DNA of 64,000 nucleotides from Albifimbria verrucaria (lineage: Eukaryota; Ascomycota; Sordariomycetes; Hypocreales; Stachybotryaceae), in NCBI GenBank assembly GCA_020081605.1, contig JAHREC010000060.1, forward strand, positions 1 through 64,000, given 5' to 3'. How positions within the stretch are numbered: position 1 is the stretch's first letter; every line of letters starts with the position of its first letter. The notes beneath the pieces were generated by a model. That model saw nothing but the letters and a program-made list of their open reading frames with translations. It was not told the origin of the DNA and searched no databases. Shown one piece after another: positions 23,506 through 36,432 of this stretch. A program made the translations under genes and the position numbers.

Positions 23506-24885
23506 AAGACGAGCCATACTCATACTTGCACCGGCTGGACTGCTTTTACCCGCTCCTTCTTGATATACTTGCGCGTGTAACACTGATGTTTGATTCCAAG
23601 ATGTGTGTATTGTTGTTGTTTCCCTGATGCTGCGCCCGCAGAGGATCCGATACCACCAACTCCATCTCTGGAATGCACACAACGGCCTGCATTGGCCCTA
23701 ATTCCTGGGCAGTTTTTGTCTGTAGTGCATTTTCAACATTGCTGTATGGGTAGCGGCATATTCCCTCGCCTCTTTTCGATACAGTTATGTTGACAAGTAG
23801 TTTCCCGCTAAAGTGCGGCACTTGTGTCAGCGGGCTCACATGCTTCTTCTTGGCTCTCCTGTCCTATCGAAGACGAAGCAATAGGGAATCGAGTAGTACC
23901 CTCTCGCCGCGGTGGTGATCACGTTATCTGCTCTTTTAAACGGCAAATGTTCAATTCGTAAAACTCATCGTTTGCCATCTCATGATCTAACATATCTTCA
24001 ACTCCCCACGGTTATTAGATATCTAGAAACCAACTAAGCCGAGAAATCATTACTGTGCTATTTGATCCCGTAGCAACACCCCGATTTTTCTATTGCTCTG
24101 CGTCTTCTGCGACTTAAAATATAAACCAATTCCTTCGAGCCAGAAAGCCAAGAAAGATAACCAAGAGACGCCCTATAGGCATTAGATTGCTACCAGTGCT
24201 GTCTTTCTAAATACCGCTATTTTGGTTATAATGTGCGCCGAAGACCTCGTTGGTAGTATTTAAGGTGTGGTTGGGTCTGCACGGATGGGTTGGAACTGTA
24301 TCAGGCCTGTTCTTATTCCTGTCACCGGCGGCACAGTTTAGCAAGAAACTGTTCTCCATGACTTTATATACTTCACTATAGGCGCCATCGATGGGTCTAG
24401 TTTTCGGCTTCCTCTATTCGTAAGCCCTCTACCACATGTTACCTTTTTTCCTCTACTGCTCATTAGGCTCAAGCCCGCGCACACTGATACCTTTCTTGGG
24501 CCTGTTCTGCGACCCTCTTCATCAGGTTGCTGTCTTATCCTCACGTGCCTTTAGTACCATAATCTTATTCATTGTCCATTCGTCAGTTTGATATCGTTCT
24601 AACGCAGACTTGTAATGAGGTGGCCTGGAATTCCTGATCCTGTCCTCTTCGGCCTCTTCTTCTCCTCATTTTCAAAGGCTTTCACTGAGGTACCGTGGCA
24701 GTCACCAGGTTCTAGTTGCAGTCCGCGGCAACATACAACTCTTAGTCTTATCGTCAGAAGATCCATCCACATGTCCTATAGTCCGCCACTCAGTTCCAGC
24801 TGACTGTCTGATCTAGCCCTAACGTCCGGCTTTCTGGAAGCTTGACACAATCGGTGCTCCTAACCTGGGATTCGTCAATCAGCTA
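23506..24885. other. intergenic, no gene seen
   Basis: About 1.4 kb, locally AT-rich around 23930-24220. No open frame with family motifs. It should include the 3' end of the gene ending at 24886. Confidence 0.45.
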
Positions 24886-26767
24886 TCAAATTTCGTCTAC
24901 GACTTGGTGTAGTCGGAAAAAGGCCAGTTGGGGTTGATTCCTATTATTTTCTGGCAACAATTTTGAGGTAGAAATGGGTGGGAGAGTGTTTTTCTTCATG
25001 TAAAACGATTGAGGAGTCGTCGCAGCTGCTGCTCTAGAAAGATCTTCAATGTATGCGACGCCAGGGAGTTCGGGCGTTAGAAGAGGCAAATTAGATTGTC
25101 GACTAAGTTGATAATTGCATGAAAAAGATACTGATGCATGATCCGTTGCTTGAGCGTAAGGTGTATCAACAGACTGCGATATTGTGAATTTACCACCTCC
25201 AAAGTTGGGCTGGGCTTGCGTTGTATTGAACTGGGTATAGCAGGTCGTTGAGAAACTGTTATCTTGGCGATTCTCGCTTGTTTGGTCGTTTTCTGCGGCC
25301 GTGTTCATTCCATCAATGAGTTCGTCCCAAGGGACCTCATCGACATTGGCATTGCTACCCGATGTGTGGCAGACTTCTTCGTTCGTTTGCACCAATGTAG
25401 AAACGCTCATGGGAGAACCAACTGGCTGTCTTTCTAGCCTATCTGACCCCAGAGAATGTGACGCTCCGACTTCATGAGCCGAATTGGAAATTTCAGGGAG
25501 CATATTTGGTTTTGATGCTTGTTGAGTGAATGCGTCGGCCTGTGCATTTTCCACCGCTACACTAGAAGCAACCACTTTTGCATGTGTTGTATCTTGACCC
25601 GATACCATTGGAGTCGGTAAATCGGCTATTGAAGTTTCATAAATATTGGCTTCGTCCGTGTTATTCGTCAGTTGCTCTGGCGATTTCGCTGTATCAGGTA
25701 CAACTATCACATGTCAGCAAAATGTGTTACAAATTGTGGGTAGTAAATACTTGCCCTCGCCGCTCGAGCCGACATCGATCTCTTGGCGGTTCTTCTTGTA
25801 TGACTTATATGCGTTGTAATTGCCAATCAAAGAGGGGTCTTCGTGGGTTTCAAAACAAGTAAGAAATTTTGCTGGAACCCACCGAGCGGGAGAATTCTCT
25901 AGGGTCTTGCCATCCTCAAAGAAAATGGCAAGGAATGATCTGTCATGAACAAGACACCCACCATTTTCATAGTTCTTGGCCCACCCTAGCTTTCCCCTGT
26001 CTTTGTTTATCTCGTAGCAGGACGGTAATTCCTTTAATAACAACCCCATGTCTTTGAGTTTCGTTTTCACACCAAGTTTGTCCAATGGCGGGATCAAAAC
26101 TGCCTTCAATTCTTGTGACTTCCCCATGTGGTAAGATATATTTCCCCAGGCTCCGGGTTCGAGGATTGCTTTTCGTTTGTAGTGGCTCGCGTCACTCTGT
26201 CGGAGACAGCGGTGGCATTAATCCGTTGACTGTCCACAGGCTTTGTCTTTCTAGGCGGCCCTTCTGAGACTTCAATTCTGCGACGTTTCTTGCGTCCTTG
26301 TCCTATGTGTTTTCCCTGTGCTGCATTATCGATGTGGCTATGGCCTGGTCTCATAGGCGGACAACGGCTTCGTCCCTTTCTTGAGATACCCATGGTTGGC
26401 TCTCCCTTGTTAGGATTTGCCAGTCCTAGAATCCCTGCAATCTGTTCAAGAATTTGTCGCCGTATTCTTCAACACATACTAGGATTGTTCCGTTCAGAGG
26501 ACCCATGATCCTTTCAAAGCCGGCTGCCAGTTGCAGTTGATGTTCAGCCTCGTATTGTTTTATCTCAGCACCATAGCGGACCATCTCATCCCGTAATCTT
26601 TTGTTATGGCCGTCGTGAGAATATTTTTTACAAACTCTTCGGAGTTGTTCATCCATAGGATTCAGTTCGTGTTGACATTTCTCCTGCAGTGACAGGAAAT
26701 CTTGGCATGCAGTGGAGAGTGATTTTATGGAGCTAACAAGTTTTTGCTCCCGCCCTGGGGTAGCCAT
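24886..26767 (-). CDS. conserved-looking hypothetical protein, frameshifted, GC-AG intron
   Basis: ATG at 26767 gives MATPGREQKLVSSIKS, then a charged helical region likely to form a coiled coil (about 100 residues). A basic nuclear-localisation-like stretch follows (GRKKRRRIE). Next is a compact domain opening GEIYLTTW and continuing KAVLIPPLDKLG, LPSCYEI, GWAKNYENGG and PARWVPAKFL. A long Ser/Thr/Gln-rich disordered tail ends at 24886. The domain resembles small beta-barrel reader domains (PWWP or Tudor-like) in its aromatic spacing, but that is only an impression. Two single-base losses fit: the A run near 26456-26460 and the G run near 26126-26130. The last intron, 25704-25754, starts GCAAGT and ends TAG, and joins the frame as GEVVPDTAKS. 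A nuclear role is inference; I do not recognise a named family. Confidence 0.6.
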
Positions 26768-29533
26768 TGTTGAAAGAAATTGGAGTTTAACGCGACTAAC
26801 GTCTCGTTGAGTAGGCTTTGTCGTATGATGTTTCGATGTGCTGTCAATAAAATGGAAGATAAAACTTTTATTCCTAGTTTCAGCTCGTGCATTCACGTGA
26901 CCCCGCCATGGGTCTGGGTGAATGCAGAGGTAGTATGCACAGGTGATTTCCCATTCCCCAGCATTTACAGACAGGGTAAGACAGTCAGGTCATGATTGGG
27001 TCATGTAAATCGCTATGAACCACTTTTCGAGGCCCAGAAAGGCTCGGTGGCACATATAGTTCTCATTCTATACACAAGCTTCCCTCGCTTGCTAAGTCTA
27101 AGCCCTCGGAGCTGCAATTGGCAAATGGTAGGTGACTACTGGTGCCGGTTGAGCCAAATATCACAACTAGTTAAATCATCACCAAGTAGTGTCTTCTTCA
27201 CCGGTCTCCTTTTTTCTTTTCCTGCATAAACCGAGCTTTGCAGGCAACCGCGCCATTCAATCTTTGCTGGGAGGACTTGGTTTCCCGGTGGCAGGGGTTA
27301 TGGGGAGAGAAGAGAAAAGAGAATCATGCTCCCTGGCAATCCTGGAAATTAGTCATGCGTATGGCGGTTTGGGGTTATGGTGGTTGGACATTGCAACTTT
27401 GGCGCTAACCATATCAGGTCTTGCCAGACCCCATGCTAGCGTCGAGATTAAAAGAAGGAAAGTCCAAACCGAGCTGGAGGGCGCCAGGGTCTAAATAAAG
27501 ACGGCGGCAAGGGTGGGTGGTGAGCCACTTGGGGTCTCCACATTCTAACCGTATCTGGCAGAAATACCTGTGAGGCACCATGCACGAGAGTCGGCGATCT
27601 ACAATCAGGGCCCCTGCTATGGTGTCTGTCTCAGCAAGTGTGCACTGTCACAGCGGAGCGGATGAGACCAGCTCATTCGTTTCATTGCAGCCACTAAGAG
27701 ACAGTAGCACTAACCATATCGGTAATGACCAGTTAGAAGTGATCCATCTGCATCCTGTACGGGGATGCAGGTATGCTTGCCATGCTTTCCTTGACGTGGG
27801 GTTTGCTCAATGTGGTTAGCCTGTGGGGCCCCGTAAGCCGCACCATTTCCCAGACCTCCTCTTCTTCTCAATAGGCTCACGTCTTCATTCACTCTTTGCT
27901 CAGCCGTGTCGAGTTTCCAAGACCCCAAGGGCAGAATAACAGTCTTCATTCTTCATCTGCAGCTTCCATGCATAGATATTGAAACGAAGTTCCGTCTTTC
28001 GGAATTCAAACAGAGCCACCGCTGCTCCGGATCCTCTTTATCGACCCTCTCTGTTGGCTGCAGCTTGAGGGCATTCATACCCCTTTGAGTTCTTGTGGAG
28101 ATGGTTTTCCCTGTTCCTATCGAGGTATCTATGGAGCAAAGCCTGCGGTAATCTCGGCGTTATGCACTTTCTTGAGCTGAACCATTTGTTGGGAGGCCCG
28201 ATGGCAGCTCGATCGCCACCACAGCACTCTTGGTGTGGTGGTGTGTGTGTATGTTATTGGCTCCGGGAAGCCGTCCGTCCCTTGACACCTCCCTACTTCA
28301 TACCTAGCTACATGTCACAGTATGCAGCCCCTCCTGCATGTCCATTGGTATTGTCACCGCCTTGACCTCCGGTATTGCTTTTGATGGCAGCCCGTGTTGA
28401 TTTGTAATGGGCTTGGTTAACCAGTCACTCCTACCCCCATCACCAGTGTAGTTTGTCATCAGGGAAGCAATCAGGAGATGAATATATGCTGGCGGCTGAC
28501 GAGAGCAGACTACTGAACTTTGTTCAACGCCGAGATCGATGAAACCTGTGGCTTTCATTCATGAAAGACAAGGTGCGGTGCATCGGAGGCGCGCACCCAC
28601 GTCGTAGGGGTGGAGGTGCCGAGTGCACCCATGTGAAGTGAGGCGAGTGTGCATGAACCCTGTCGCAGCTCAACCACACCCGGTGTAGGGGCCGACCAAC
28701 GATATGATCAAGCTGTGGCGTTGGCATAAGGCCCGCATTGGCCGTTCTGACCGTTTCTTTCCCTGATCTTAGCAAGCCTCATATGTAATTCGGCTGATTG
28801 TCCGTGAGTCCATCCCATCTCTATGATGGCATCCGTCACGCCTAGGCCATCCGTCGTATTCCATTGAAGGTTCTGCCTGAATGGCGTAGAGTGGCATCAC
28901 TGCCACTGTGTTGTGACCGTTGATTTGTATGCTTTGTAATCTATGCCTCGACATCGGCAGAGGAAACCATCGACCGAGGAAATACTACTGTTGGTCAGCT
29001 TGCGGTTCGGGTCTGCCATTTCGTGTTGGCTTCGTGCGTTCATAGAATGGTGTAAGATCCCCGGGGCCCGGTATTCTGTGGACCACCTACCACCGGGAGC
29101 CCACTTTTCATCGGAGAGTAGTCCTCGGGGTTCGGCTTGACGGGAGGCCTCGGCCCCTGGCCCTTCATTTTTCCTTCCCCAACGCGAGGGCGGTGTAGTT
29201 TTCGACGATCGGGCGAAGGTGAAATAGGGCGTTGGATTAAACCGTGCGGTACAAGCTGCTTGATCTGGCCCAACAAATGCATACCCTGTACTTCTCGCAT
29301 GGTTGCGAGATACCCTCCCCTCGCATCGCATAAAGCATCAAACCTCGAACTCTTCCCATCCCATCCCGAATATTGATTGTGGTAATAATTTACGACAACC
29401 ACCGTTCCCATAATTCAAGAAATTGGTTCTAAAACAACCAGTGTCCTTTGTACGGATACGGAACCTGGTTGGGGGTACGCTGGGGTCTCTGCCATCAAGA
29501 GGGACTGACAAGAGCGGCTTGACAGCAGAACGA
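26768..29533. other. intergenic, no gene seen
   Basis: About 2.8 kb. Open frames are short and overlap on both strands without recognisable motifs. The first few hundred bases presumably hold the promoter of the minus-strand gene at 26767. Confidence 0.45.
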
Positions 29534-29938
29534 ATGGACGTAGGTGGCATTATTCTTGGTCCCTATCCGCCATCAATGAGGGCGATAACTGACTTCATTT
29601 CCACATACCTTGAGAACAGGGAGTTTCTCCATCGTGTTCGAGCATATTTGCTTCCATTTCTTACAGAGCTCATGCTCGTGTGGTCTGCCCTCAATATACA
29701 ATCAGCTGGAAGCAAGATTCCTGGGAAACGATACATTTCTATCAGGACAAGAAATAAATTCTCTCGCCTCAAAAGAATCATGATTGTAGCCCATGCTTTA
29801 GATCTAGTCCCTAACGAACTGAACGTAACGTTATCCTTTATGTTCTTCTGTGGCGATGTGATGCGGGTGTGGAATGGGCAAAGCCTGAGAAAGGATACCG
29901 TCCGCAACAGTCTGGGGTTTCCAATCAACGGTGTTTGA
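29534..29938 (+). CDS. hypothetical ORF, 134 codons
   Basis: From ATG at 29534 (MDVGGIILGPYPPSMRAI) the frame stays open to 29938 and extends upstream without a stop to about 29420. The peptide mixes hydrophobic helices (RAYLLPFLTELMLVWSAL; SFMFFCGDVM) with basic residues. No family was recognised and no introns are needed. It may be an exon of a larger gene or a chance frame. Confidence 0.25.
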   Translation: MDVGGIILGPYPPSMRAITDFISTYLENREFLHRVRAYLLPFLTELMLVWSALNIQSAGSKIPGKRYISIRTRNKFSRLKRIMIVAHALDLVPNELNVTLSFMFFCGDVMRVWNGQSLRKDTVRNSLGFPINGV

Positions 29939-31894
29939 AAAGGTCATCTCGGATAATCCGAAGCCTGAATTGAGTGGTTGAGGGAAATCTGAGGCTCGCC
30001 TGAAGGCTAAGAAGCAGATTCAGAATCCGTGTGTTACTGAAGAGGTCTGAAATGGGGCTCCGTTTACCTAATGCTTGAGCGCTTCACCAGAGAGATCACG
30101 AAGGCTGAGACTGTTAGAATGTGCTGATACATATTTTACTGGCTAATTTACCAAATTCTCAATGTCACTAGATTTTACATGGTTTCAGCTGGCGGTATTT
30201 TTCTTGTCAGTAACGTTTCCCGCACTTTGAGGTGCTCAAGGAGATATGCTCTCGCCCACTTGAGATGCCGACCATCTACGTTGTAGTTATGTGGATGATT
30301 GCTCCAAGTACCCTGTCAAAGTCTTTCAATAATATCCTGATAATCACCTTGGTGGCGGATAATGCTCCAGGTCGCTTGGCTACCTCTTCTCTCGTGGTCG
30401 TCATCAGCGTCATCAGCGTCATCAACCCTTCCTGCGACATCCTTGGTATCCCGTGGGCTGACACTGAGCTCCTGTCCCAGCCTCATCAACGCATTGCGTG
30501 CTTTGAAAGACTGTTTTGTTGTATTGTTTGTTGTAAGCGTCGAGCATACCCAGCCCAGTGGTGTAGATTTCCATGTTGGTAGCAATATCTGTCCAGATGT
30601 CGACTTGCGTGCTGATTGTTACCGATCTCGAGCAGGTTCTCGTCATTGAAGGTTTGTACGATTAATCGGTTAATCATCCGGTTTCTTACCTAGTTTGTTA
30701 CCCAGTCGCGTCGCTCACCACCACCTGACGGTCAATCGACGGTGGAGGTCGGTTAGTGCATGTCGGTCAGGCACTCTAGACAATGCTTATGTCGTCTGCA
30801 TACAGTCGCTTGCGCTATACAACTGAATTTGCGTTTCATTCTTAACCATTCTCTCAAACTGCCCTTAGTTTCTATGCCGAGATTTTGAAAATTCTGCGTC
30901 ATGCAAAGCTTCAACAAGTCATTATGTTTGCTCTGCGATCACTTCTTAGCTGCACTTGCTAGCTATGTCTGTTACATGCTCTCCGTGATCGACGGTCAAA
31001 GCTGACTGAATCTTCTCCGGACTGTAAGTGACGTCTCTCGATTAGACCAGGCCCTTGTCGTCTTCGAAGTCACCGTCTATGATATCGACGATTTCGCCAA
31101 CTGCCCTGGTTACCCCTATCTTTCTCTTTGCATCTTGAACACATCAGACATGCCTGTGAGTTCTGTTTACTTGTATCTTTGTACACGCTGTACTTGATAC
31201 GCGGATTATGTGAAGTGTCTCTTGCTCGCGGCTGCCGTATGTGCCGCAGCTGTCGTGTTAATTGGGGCTACCGACGACATTTGTTGCGTCGCCTTTTATA
31301 CATCTTGGTGATCTCCTGCTGCTGGGTTATTGCAGGAATCGTCAATGATTTGAAAGGTGTAGAGTATTATAGCCCAATGTAGGTGTCAAAGCTATTCCTG
31401 CCGGGTGTGCTTCTGCGACGCTGTCATGAGTGCCTTTCAGGCCTGGGTTATTGTGTGAACTAGCCTGTGACCATCACAAGCGTCACTGTGATTTGACGTT
31501 AAGGACCAGGACCACCGTGACCATAGCATCGCTATCGAAATCGCGGGAGTCAAAATCATTGTATTCGTCCACAGCGCCGTGATTACCTGCAGACCAGCCT
31601 GCGGCCAATAAAGCTCCTAACAGAGAAGTGGCGAAGGCAACGGATAGCAGTCAAACCTGGTCATCCCGGACTGCCAGCTCTTAACTCAATGTTGGCACCT
31701 TCATACTTGCGCCTTGTATGCCGCCGCGTGCGCTTGTACACTCTGCATATCATCTCAATGTTGACCAAATAAAGCGGCAAGATGTCTCTTTCAATATCAG
31801 CACTGATATCTTCCCCAACGCCGAGTCAATGTCACAGCCGTCATGTGTAATCCCGTCGCCATAATCGTCGTCATGCGTTGCGCTGCCACGACGG
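29939..31894. other. intergenic, no gene seen
   Basis: About 2 kb with short frames only. One minus-strand stretch near 31480-31615 stays open for about 43 codons with protein-like composition (GALLAAGWSAGNHG...), perhaps part of a decayed or multi-exon gene, but nothing could be joined to it. Confidence 0.4.
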
Positions 31895-33279
31895 TCAAGG
31901 CCAGCGTTTGCTATACCACAAGCCCAACAAGGGCTGCTTCACTGAGCCTTCTCCTCTTCTCCTCGTAAGCACAGCCTCGTCGGCCGATTCTTCCTCGAAG
32001 CTCCTGTTGAAAACATCGTTATAAGCTTCACGCTTGCGCTTGCTATTTGTGTTTATCTCTTCTTCTTCTTCTTCTTCTTCCTGCTCCTCAGTCTCGTCTT
32101 CGTCTTCCCAAGTCTTGATTTCATCCGCGTCGAAAGCTCCAACCATGTCTTCCCCAAACGCTTTGCCTAGACGTTCTCGGAGTCCAAGTATAGGCCAGAT
32201 AGGAACCCTGGTGTATTGAATCTTGATTCCAGGAACACCCTCTTCATTGTCATCTTGCGGGACGTGATTCGGGTCGTGAAATCGTTCTAGAAACTTGGCT
32301 GTCACATGACCGGTGTAGACAAGGAATTCTGCTGTTTCGTTGTCATGAGAGAGGATCCTGAGCTTGATGTCTTTGAAATTTGGCCGCGGCGGTCTGGCCT
32401 TGCCTGGCGACCACTGTGAATCCTTTCGTGACGATGGTGGTGGCGTGTTGTAAAAGTGCCGTTGGGCCATCGCGAGGAAGATGCCGACAAAGTGAGCATC
32501 ATGGTCCGGATTCATCGGCGTCAGCGTCCTCGCTCTTAGTTGCTGCAGGCGATACACCGGCTCATTCCAGCTTCGATTCGGGCCCGGCGCTACGTAATAG
32601 AGGTTCTTTCGTATTGACGCCAATTGGCATTTGCTCATGTAGCAGAGCATGGGTAGATCTGATGGGTTGGCAGGCCCGAAGCTCGGACTCGAGGGAATGT
32701 TGAAGGAATCAGCCGGTCGCGTGGACACAGACCTGAATGACGACAAATTGTCTGTAGGATAATTCCATATGACTTGAGTGCGTATAGCATCTCTGTAGAC
32801 ACGACCTCCAAAATACATGTGGAGCTCCGGGGAATCTGCGGCCTGCCCAGGGCCTCGGGCCACAGCGTCATGAGGACGGTCCGCACAGCATTGGAACTGA
32901 GCAAAGGGTGCATGGCCTCAGGCGAAAGAATCTCCGTCAATGCATCGCTAAGTGTCGTGATGGTATGCGACGGGTGCATATGTCCCTGGATGGTGGTGAT
33001 CCGGGAATGTTGGCTGGCAAGGGTGTGGTGCAAGGGGCAACTCGTCGAAATGAGCGCCGAGCAGCTGGCTGTGAAGGTCGGTCCAGCAGATAGGGCGCAC
33101 AAAGAGCGAAACGCCGGCATGCTGGCGCAGCGTGTCAAAAAGCGAGCCCTTTTCTGGCCGACGAAGGCGTTTCCTTTTGGGTTTCGGGGTTGCGACGTAG
33201 ACAGTTTGGCGGCGCAAGTCGGCGGCGGCGATGGCACGGAATCGCCACTGCCCGACAACGGGTGACACGATGCAGGCAT
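31895..33279 (-). CDS. hypothetical acidic protein, frameshifted
   Basis: I recall similar uncharacterised fungal proteins but no function. The N-terminal part has KRKRLRRPEKGSLFDTLRQ and RPICWTDLHSQLLGAHFDELP. The middle has LTEILSPEAMHPLL, LHMYFGGRVYRDAIRTQ and WNYPTDNLSSF. The C-terminal part has LRILSHDNETAEFLVYTGHV and FLERFHDP, then an acidic run (about 20 Asp/Glu) and a KRKRE nuclear-localisation-like signal. Upstream of 32863 the frame must switch. Losses of one base fit the C run near 32833-32836 and the C or A runs near 33174-33190; a gain of one base (or loss of two) near 32948 is also needed. The start at 33279 (MPASCHPLSG) is the first ATG and is uncertain. Confidence 0.6.
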
Positions 33280-33564
33280 GTCCAGCGGAACGCGTCAACG
33301 CGTCAATGGACTACGGTGAGTCTGCGCTCGAGCCGGGCGCTGGGTGAGGATGGATCAACGCAAGGACGATGCGTGCAGCTTGCGCAAGAAACCTGCTCTT
33401 GCCGTCAACGTTGTGTTGCAGCATTTCGATGACTTGAGTAAAACGGAGACGCGAACTGTTTTGGTTAGCGGTTTAACCCCCTTGGCAATTTTCGTCCCTA
33501 CTCCATAGTGACTTGACTTTTGTCTTGACTGAGGGCGAATCTCCAGCATCCCCACCGTTGATCC

Positions 33565-33790
33565 TACATGGGGATTCATGCGGCATTGTCTCCCAGCACA
33601 CATCCTGGATTTTGCGGAAGATCCGATAGGTACAACCCTACCCTTGCCATATCGCATGTTTCCTAAGCATACGCTCGGTCACAATTGAGGCCCACCTTCT
33701 GGAATTGGCTGGCATGATCAGATTTATTTTACGCCATGCAGCCAGTTGCTTGTCTTGGGCTTTCAATTTAATTGTTCCTTCTTTGTTTGA
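33565..33790 (+). repeat. dispersed repeat E, copy 1
   Basis: Aligns with 58775-59092 in the same orientation. Shared blocks are GCATTGTCTCCCAGCACAC (copy 2 GCATTGTCTCACAGCACAC), GGAAGATC, GCCACCTTCTG-like, and TTGGCTGGCATGATCAGAT, ending in a T-rich stretch containing TTTTCAATTT-like sequence. No conserved frame. Confidence 0.7.
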
Positions 33791-34070
33791 GTTTCTTTAA
33801 CGCGATTAATTCTTGAACCCCTCATGGAACCTGGCAGAAGTTCAGTGCAGTTAATGCATCCTTTGTCACATATTGGTTTATGTTCCTTGTATTAGCTTCT
33901 CGCACTGCTTCATTTCGTTTGCACAAAAGGTAACCCTCCCTATTGCTGGAAAGTTGTGAGATATCACGATCAGAACTTATCAGTGACGCTTTACGAAACA
34001 CAAAGCCCTCGGGCCGACAGTTGTAACCTAGCGTTGGAATCCTAGTCTACCTATCATAAAAATCGCAAAT

Positions 34071-34933
34071 ATGAGGTGAGCCAGCTCATCACACAGTCTT
34101 CATGAACTGGTTGGTTGTTAACCTAAACGCAGCCGCTTTGCAATTCCCGCGGAACCAAACCTGGAGGTTGGTCCCTTCGCTATCAGCCCTCCCTCAACCG
34201 TTACTCGACCTGGCAAGCTTTGCCTGATAGAACATCACGAGGCACGCTTCATCATCGCCAACCCAACTCCCATGGCACCAGGCCCCTTCATGGGTTCCTT
34301 GCGCCCCAGCAACGAGAGCATGTGAGCCAGCAGGTCTGTGTCAGTCGTGACTTGAGTCTCTCCCGCCAGATACCATACAACAATCCTTTCAGGAGGTCAC
34401 TACCGCCCATTTCCACCCTGCCATCCACTCATTCACATGGCCATTCATCCTCAAAGCAACCCGCCAAACAGCCTGCCAACCAGCGGACGTGAGTAGCCAC
34501 ACAAACGCTTAACATTCCATAGGCAATCATGTTAATGGCTTCAGGCAACTTGGATACAGCATGGGCGTGAATCCCAAAGGCATGGACGCTCGTCCTGGGG
34601 ACTACAAGTTCGTCAAATCTACAGCACTTCACACACGTTATTCCTAAATTGACAGGTTGAAACAGTGCACGACCATCGCCAATCCCCATGGCACAAGAGA
34701 CTGGAATGATGTACCAAGTTCCCGCCGTCATGACTTCAGGCGGTGCCTTTGCCCAAGGTACTGTCCGTATTCTGGAAGAATCACCTATGTTCATTTGCCA
34801 GGAGGGCTTCTGCAATGGACGCTTATTTTGCACACGCAGCAACTGGCTGCGACACCGACGCGAGAAGCACACACAATCTGACAAAATAACTTGCTCCAAC
34901 TGCCACCAGGAGTTTAAAAGGGGACAGCACTGA
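34071..34933 (+). CDS. possible multi-exon C2H2 zinc-finger protein
   Basis: The last exon is the clearest part: from about 34658 to TGA at 34931-34933 it encodes a finger-like unit, C-x4-C (CQEGFC), about 14 residues, then H-x4-H (HRREKH), followed by a C-x2-C pair (CSNC). Upstream, ATG at 34071 plus an intron at 34076-34132 (GTGAGC...CGCAG) opens a 62-codon frame (MSRFAIPAEPNLEVG). A second intron at 34322-34369 continues it. The joins beyond 34489 could not be made consistently: the shortest intron would be only 34 bp, so a lost base or another exon is likely. If real, it would be a small nucleic-acid-binding protein. Exon structure is tentative. Confidence 0.4.
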
Positions 34934-36432
34934 AAGTTCATCAAGGGACAAAGAGGTGCAAGAAGCTTGGCAGTAGCAGGCAGTAGCAGGCAGTAGCAGC
35001 AACTAAAGGTGACTCGATTTGTCATTCACATCACTTTTTCCCATTTGTTCTTGATTCGATGGATCTTAATTAAGTTTGCATTTTTCTTCTTCGCTTCGTC
35101 TATCAATCGTGGAACTTAGAGGAACGTTGGGGGCGCCGTTGGCGGCCTAAAACTTGTGTCCCACAATACTGTACTGCGCGTCCTACATCACAACGCAGCT
35201 GCTGACGTACAGACCTGCAACCAGACAGACACAAGGTAGCCAGGACCAAAGTGTCTATGCCGAGTGTAGAGAGTCTTCGATTCAAAGGTAGAGGATGGCG
35301 ATGCAATGGCCGCTCGTTTATCTGTGGTTTATCAATTTTCTTGGTCAAATCCCATGGTCCAACTACCTATTGTCTCTGATCCAGCTTCTTTCCAGCTTCT
35401 TACTGCTCCTGATCTGGCAAGCTCTCTTTCTGGCCGGTCTCGTTGTTTTCTGTTATGGCGACGGCCCAACTTACGGAGCCAACCCCAGTCTCAAAGGGCC
35501 ACATGCAGTACTACATAAACTGCTATGGAGAGAAGGGGAACCTTGGCCAACCACCCTCCCTGTTTGATATGCTTGATGTGCAAAAGGCCACACCTGTGAC
35601 AGTTCGACCGCTCGGGGAGCATCGTGGCCTGGCGGCGCCGGAGAAATCAGGCCAGGGGTAGTAAATGAGCAGGTCCATGGTCACCGATCATCCTAGGACA
35701 TCCAACAAACCATTCGCATGCCCATTGAGGCATAGTGCGCCCGCATGCGCTGCTGAACAAGGAGACCAGCCACCTGATGATCTCCTCATTGGCGATTTCG
35801 TCTTACATAACCCCGATGAACCCCTGTTACTCCATTGGCTATTGGGTATTGGCTGGCTTGTTGCTGTTGAGATTAACACCATCCAGCAAGTTGAAAACTT
35901 GGACCTGATTTCCACGCTTTCGAATTGCAAGTTTTTCAGGGGCTACGTACGTGCCAAATCACCGCTGTTCAGCAAACTACGCATTGGAATTCGACTGGCG
36001 TAACTTCTCCAGTCACCCCTTGCTCAAAAACCCCGTGATCTTCTACTTTCGCGTCTGATCCCTCTTGCAAGATGGGGATAAAACGGCTAATCACGACGAC
36101 TGATGCCGATCGTAGAAAGAAAATGCGCGAATCCACGGCGACCCAACCGGAGGAGCAATCGCTCCTATCGTCGCCTCCTCTAATGTCAGAAGGTCTAAGC
36201 GCAACCCAAGATCCATCTGAGCAGCAGACCTATAAAATGCACCCGGAACAGGCGCAGTTGAAGCCCCAGAAAGAACCACCCAGCCTTGTTATGTCGGGGG
36301 TCCAGACCCCAAGTTGGCGTAAGACACAGGGCTGAGATACCCGTTATAAACAGCAGTCTAGTCAAGCATTCTACGCAGTAAGAGCTATCAAAATCTAACC
36401 AGCGTTCATTCCGGCTGTGGCAATGACTAAGA
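34934..36432. other. intergenic, no gene seen
   Basis: About 1.5 kb. A 10-bp tandem (GGCAGTAGCA, three units) lies at 34970-35000. A 110-codon ATG frame near 35665-36003 has no motif and is not called. Confidence 0.4.
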
